Made by a program: the position numbers and the translations under genes
From: Ruminococcaceae bacterium UBA2806
GTDB taxonomy: Bacteria > Bacillota > Clostridia > Oscillospirales > Acutalibacteraceae
Length of the DNA stretch: 7,097 nt
Assembly (NCBI GenBank): GCA_002351795.1
Contig: DEHG01000032.1
Coordinates: forward strand, 352 to 7,448
Direction of reading: 5' to 3'
Part shown: positions 5,088 through 7,097 of the stretch, one piece after another
How the letters are laid out: every line of letters starts with the position of its first letter
How positions within the stretch are numbered: position 1 is the first letter of the stretch
The notes under the pieces: model-generated
What the model was told of the DNA's origin: nothing
Database searches by the model: none
The model's input: the letters and a program-made list of their open reading frames with translations, nothing else

Positions 5088-6992
5088 TCACTCTGCTTTG
5101 CCTTTATAGGTAACGTCATCGCCGTAGATAGTTGTCCAGTCGTTCTTCATAGAAACCGCTGTCCAGCCGTTTTCCTCACAGCTCTTACGCATCTTTTCTG
5201 CCTTTTCAACATTGCCGTTTTCTCTCTCTGTATCGTCACAGCAAAGCATGAATGCAGCACTCTTATATTTATTATTGGTTATTGTAAAGTTTGCCATAGC
5301 GCCGTCGCCTGAGCTGTTGCCGAATGAAAGAACAGGCTGAACGCCGATCTCCTGCTCAATAACAGTGACCTTGTTCATTTTCAGGTTCTTTATAAGGAAA
5401 TCTCCTCCGGTAACAAGCTTATCACTCTGTGTGAATGTATAATCAAGTCCGTTAGTATCGCCCTGACCTGATGCAACAAGGGATTCATCCGAACCGATCA
5501 TCTGACTGAGCGGGATATTTACGATACCGTCTGCAAGACCTCTTGTGATAAGTCTGTCTGTACCGCTGACGATATATACTGTGAAATCATTTGCCTGTAA
5601 GAGATCAATTACCTGGAGCATAGGCTTATAGAAAGCCTGTCCGTTTGTCATACCCTCATAGCTTTTCATCGGCTCATCTCTGTAAGCCTTTACATATGCG
5701 TCAAATTCAGCAGGAGTCATACCCTTGAAGGCTGTTGCTACGGCTGTGCCGTGTTTTACGTCAAGTCCCTTGGGATATTCGCCAGTCTTGAAGTATTCCT
5801 CGATTATCTTTGCAGTTTCCTTTTCCGCTGCACTTGCCTTATTCTTATAATCGGGATCTTCCATTACACGGTGATAAAGGAGCTTATGATCGAAATAGCC
5901 CGGATCAGTTTCACAGCAGAGAGTACCGTCCATATCAAATACAGCTATACGGTTTTCGACAGGAATAAAGGATTCTGACTTTTCATCGGTGATTTCTTTG
6001 ATATATTCTGTAAGCTGAGTTTTGAGCGGAGCGGAATCCGTCCAAAGTGAAAGTGAGGCATCCTGTGTTTGTGATTTGTCAGATGTTTCTACCTTCTTGA
6101 TAGCGTCATCGACATTCTTTGCAAGCTCCATGCTCTGGAAATCGGAATTATCCGAAAGCTCCATATCAAAGCTCGGAGTCATATCAAGCTCTGCCTTTGC
6201 ACTCTTGAACGAAAGGTCGAGCATATGACCGCCCTTTGTTCTGTCATCGGAAATAAAATGGAAGTGCCAGCCTGCAGTATTCAGTCCGCCCATATAATCC
6301 GGGCAGTAAAGACCTACAACTGTGCCTTTGATATTTTCATAATTGAATTCACGCTGATCTGTTTCAAGAGCTTTATCAAGAGACTTGTAAGGCTTTTCCT
6401 GCTTTATCTCGCTGCGAACAAACATCTTGTCAAATGTACCGCTGACCTTCACAAGATAGAACATATTTTTGCCCTTTTCGTTTACGGTCTTGTCAAGCTC
6501 AGCCTTGAAGGATGCCATATCATTTATATCTTTAAGGTCAACACTGACATCGCTGTCAAAGAAGCTGACATTTGAGAAAGGAACTGTTTCATTTTCATCG
6601 GCTTCCTTTACGGTACCGTCACCAAGAGCCTGATAAACCTTTCCATCAATGACTATCATTTCACCATTGACGCCCTCAAATGTACCGATACCTGTGTCAC
6701 CGTGTTTTTTAAGCTCGCTGACCTTAATGATACCGTCATAGTATCCCTGAGTAAGCGACTGTAAAAGCGCTACCTGATATACAGTTTCTCTGTCCTGAGC
6801 AGATTCAGCGTTGTTTGCGGGCTGAACTGCCTCGGATGACTCTGTTTTTGACGGTTCTGCTTCGGAAGAAACATCCGTCTGTGATGTCGATGGTGTCTGT
6901 ACTTCTTCCTGTTTGCTTTCCTGCTGCTGATTGCAGGCGGATAAGGACATAACCATTGCCGCCAATAAAAGTACTGCTAATTTCTTTTTCAT
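5088..6992 (-). CDS. Lipoprotein fusing alpha-acetolactate decarboxylase to a HAD-superfamily phosphatase
   Basis: This 634-residue exported protein has four parts. Residues 1-20 are a lipoprotein signal peptide (MKKK, hydrophobic core, lipobox LSAC with Cys20 as the lipid site). Residues 21-66 are a Gln/Ser/Glu-rich tether. Residues 67-302 form an alpha-acetolactate decarboxylase, which converts alpha-acetolactate to acetoin and CO2. HFH and the later His give zinc ligands His243, His245 and His256, spaced as in the Brevibacillus enzyme; Glu111, Arg193 and Glu302 fall at the other active-site positions. Residues 345-628 form a HAD hydrolase: DMDGT with nucleophile Asp353 and Asp355, SGT at 476-478, probable Lys541, and GNSSGDGAM with Asp563. 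A cap of about 110 residues lies between motifs I and II. The start at 6992 follows GGAGGT; an in-frame ATG at 7031 sits at the predicted transcription start and is unlikely. The gene is monocistronic. The HAD substrate is unknown. Confidence 0.9.
   Translation of the reverse strand: MKKKLAVLLLAAMVMSLSACNQQQESKQEEVQTPSTSQTDVSSEAEPSKTESSEAVQPANNAESAQDRETVYQVALLQSLTQGYYDGIIKVSELKKHGDTGIGTFEGVNGEMIVIDGKVYQALGDGTVKEADENETVPFSNVSFFDSDVSVDLKDINDMASFKAELDKTVNEKGKNMFYLVKVSGTFDKMFVRSEIKQEKPYKSLDKALETDQREFNYENIKGTVVGLYCPDYMGGLNTAGWHFHFISDDRTKGGHMLDLSFKSAKAELDMTPSFDMELSDNSDFQSMELAKNVDDAIKKVETSDKSQTQDASLSLWTDSAPLKTQLTEYIKEITDEKSESFIPVENRIAVFDMDGTLCCETDPGYFDHKLLYHRVMEDPDYKNKASAAEKETAKIIEEYFKTGEYPKGLDVKHGTAVATAFKGMTPAEFDAYVKAYRDEPMKSYEGMTNGQAFYKPMLQVIDLLQANDFTVYIVSGTDRLITRGLADGIVNIPLSQMIGSDESLVASGQGDTNGLDYTFTQSDKLVTGGDFLIKNLKMNKVTVIEQEIGVQPVLSFGNSSGDGAMANFTITNNKYKSAAFMLCCDDTERENGNVEKAEKMRKSCEENGWTAVSMKNDWTTIYGDDVTYKGKAE
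5109..5960 (-). other. HAD-superfamily phosphatase domain within the fusion protein
   Basis: This covers residues 345-628, from VENRIAVFDMDGTLCCE to the MKNDWTTIYGDDVTYK tail. The DxDGT, SGT, Lys and GNSSGD motifs give the complete HAD catalytic set expected of a Mg2+-dependent phosphohydrolase of the phosphoserine phosphatase-like branch. From memory, close relatives occur as stand-alone exported HAD proteins in gut Clostridia, also preceded by a segment like SLWTDSAPLKTQLTEYI (residues 315-331). The junction therefore seems to lie near residues 303-314. Confidence 0.85.
6087..6794 (-). other. Alpha-acetolactate decarboxylase domain within the fusion protein
   Basis: This covers residues 67-302. 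It starts at VYQVALLQSLTQGYYDG, continues through ELKKHGDTGIGTFEGVNGEM and a FYLVKVSGTF strand, and ends after the zinc-binding GWHFHFISDDRTKGGH block. The spacing from His256 to Glu302 is 46 residues, the same as between the corresponding residues of the Brevibacillus brevis enzyme as I remember its sequence. The domain is full length, with no visible loss of active-site residues. Confidence 0.88.
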
Positions 6993-7000
6993 TATATTTA

Positions 7001-7006
7001 ACCTCC
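7001..7006 (-). promoter_or_regulatory. Ribosome binding site fixing the start of the fusion lipoprotein
   Basis: The minus strand reads GGAGGT eight bases before ATG 6992. The protein from this ATG starts with a textbook lipoprotein signal (MKKKLAVLLLAA). The longer frame from 7031 would add 13 residues in front of the signal and would begin essentially at the transcription start. Confidence 0.88.
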
Positions 7007-7039
7007 GTTTGAATTTTGGTATTACCAGCATCCTATATT

Positions 7040-7068
7040 ATTATATTATTGCTGTTTCTGTCTGTCAA
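7040..7068 (-). promoter_or_regulatory. Consensus sigma-A promoter of the fusion lipoprotein gene
   Basis: On the minus strand TTGACA (7063-7068) and TATAAT (7040-7045) are separated by exactly 17 bases, a perfect match to consensus. Initiation near 7033 gives a leader of about 40 bases. No riboswitch-like structure fits in so short a leader, so expression is likely strong or controlled by a protein bound near the promoter. Confidence 0.88.
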
Positions 7069-7097
7069 GTCATAATCCCATCTTTGACAGCTGAACA

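Noticed and set aside
4956..5312. Plus-strand open frame spanning the terminator and the end of the lipoprotein gene
   Set aside because: It crosses the minus-strand terminator stem and overlaps the HAD coding region. No ribosome binding site or family resemblance is seen.
5751..6575. Plus-strand open frames (5751-5978, 6022-6228, 6225-6575) opposite the fusion lipoprotein gene
   Set aside because: They lie antisense to a gene with clear domains, lack ribosome binding sites and recognisable proteins, and follow from its codon pattern.
1..7097. CRISPR array, insertion sequence, tRNA or phage genes
   Set aside because: No regularly spaced repeats, transposase-like frames, terminal inverted repeats or tRNA-like folds were found on either strand by eye.

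Overview
The window reads as chromosomal DNA of a low-to-moderate GC Gram-positive anaerobe. A Clostridia member of the Ruminococcus / Oscillospiraceae type fits best. The reasons are AGGAGG-like ribosome binding sites, near-consensus sigma-A promoters, the holB-ricT (yaaT) gene pair typical of Firmicutes, a SARP-like winged-helix regulator of a type seen in Clostridia, and a DUF6935-like protein. The lineage is inferred from protein resemblance only; there is no rRNA gene here.

Layout. Positions 1-463 (minus) hold the N-terminal 154 codons of a DUF6935-like protein that runs off the left edge. A short divergent intergenic region separates it from an AGCS-family sodium:alanine/glycine symporter (637-1965, plus). 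A sigma-A promoter overlapping the symporter stop codon drives holB (2042-3013, DNA polymerase III delta') and ricT/yaaT (3066-3935, Fe-S Ric complex subunit). Converging on ricT with a 2-base gap is a lone regulator (3938-4759, minus) with a degenerate receiver-like N-terminus and a SARP/OmpR-like winged helix, under its own perfect-consensus promoter. A strong terminator (5002-5043) then ends the last gene. That gene (5088-6992, minus) encodes a 634-residue lipoprotein, also from a perfect-consensus promoter.

The standout is this last gene. It is an apparently intact fusion of an alpha-acetolactate decarboxylase domain (residues about 67-302, with all zinc ligands and catalytic residues in place) and a haloacid dehalogenase-superfamily phosphatase domain (about 345-628, with all four HAD motifs). 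It sits behind a lipobox signal peptide and a Ser/Glu/Gln-rich tether. Both enzymes would therefore act on the outer face of the membrane. I know each domain family separately but know of no described role for the combination.

The remaining genes are mostly housekeeping. HolB belongs to the replicative clamp loader. RicT, with partners not in this window, acts in RNA processing and development in Bacillus. The symporter imports small neutral amino acids. There are no tRNA or rRNA genes, mobile elements or CRISPR arrays.
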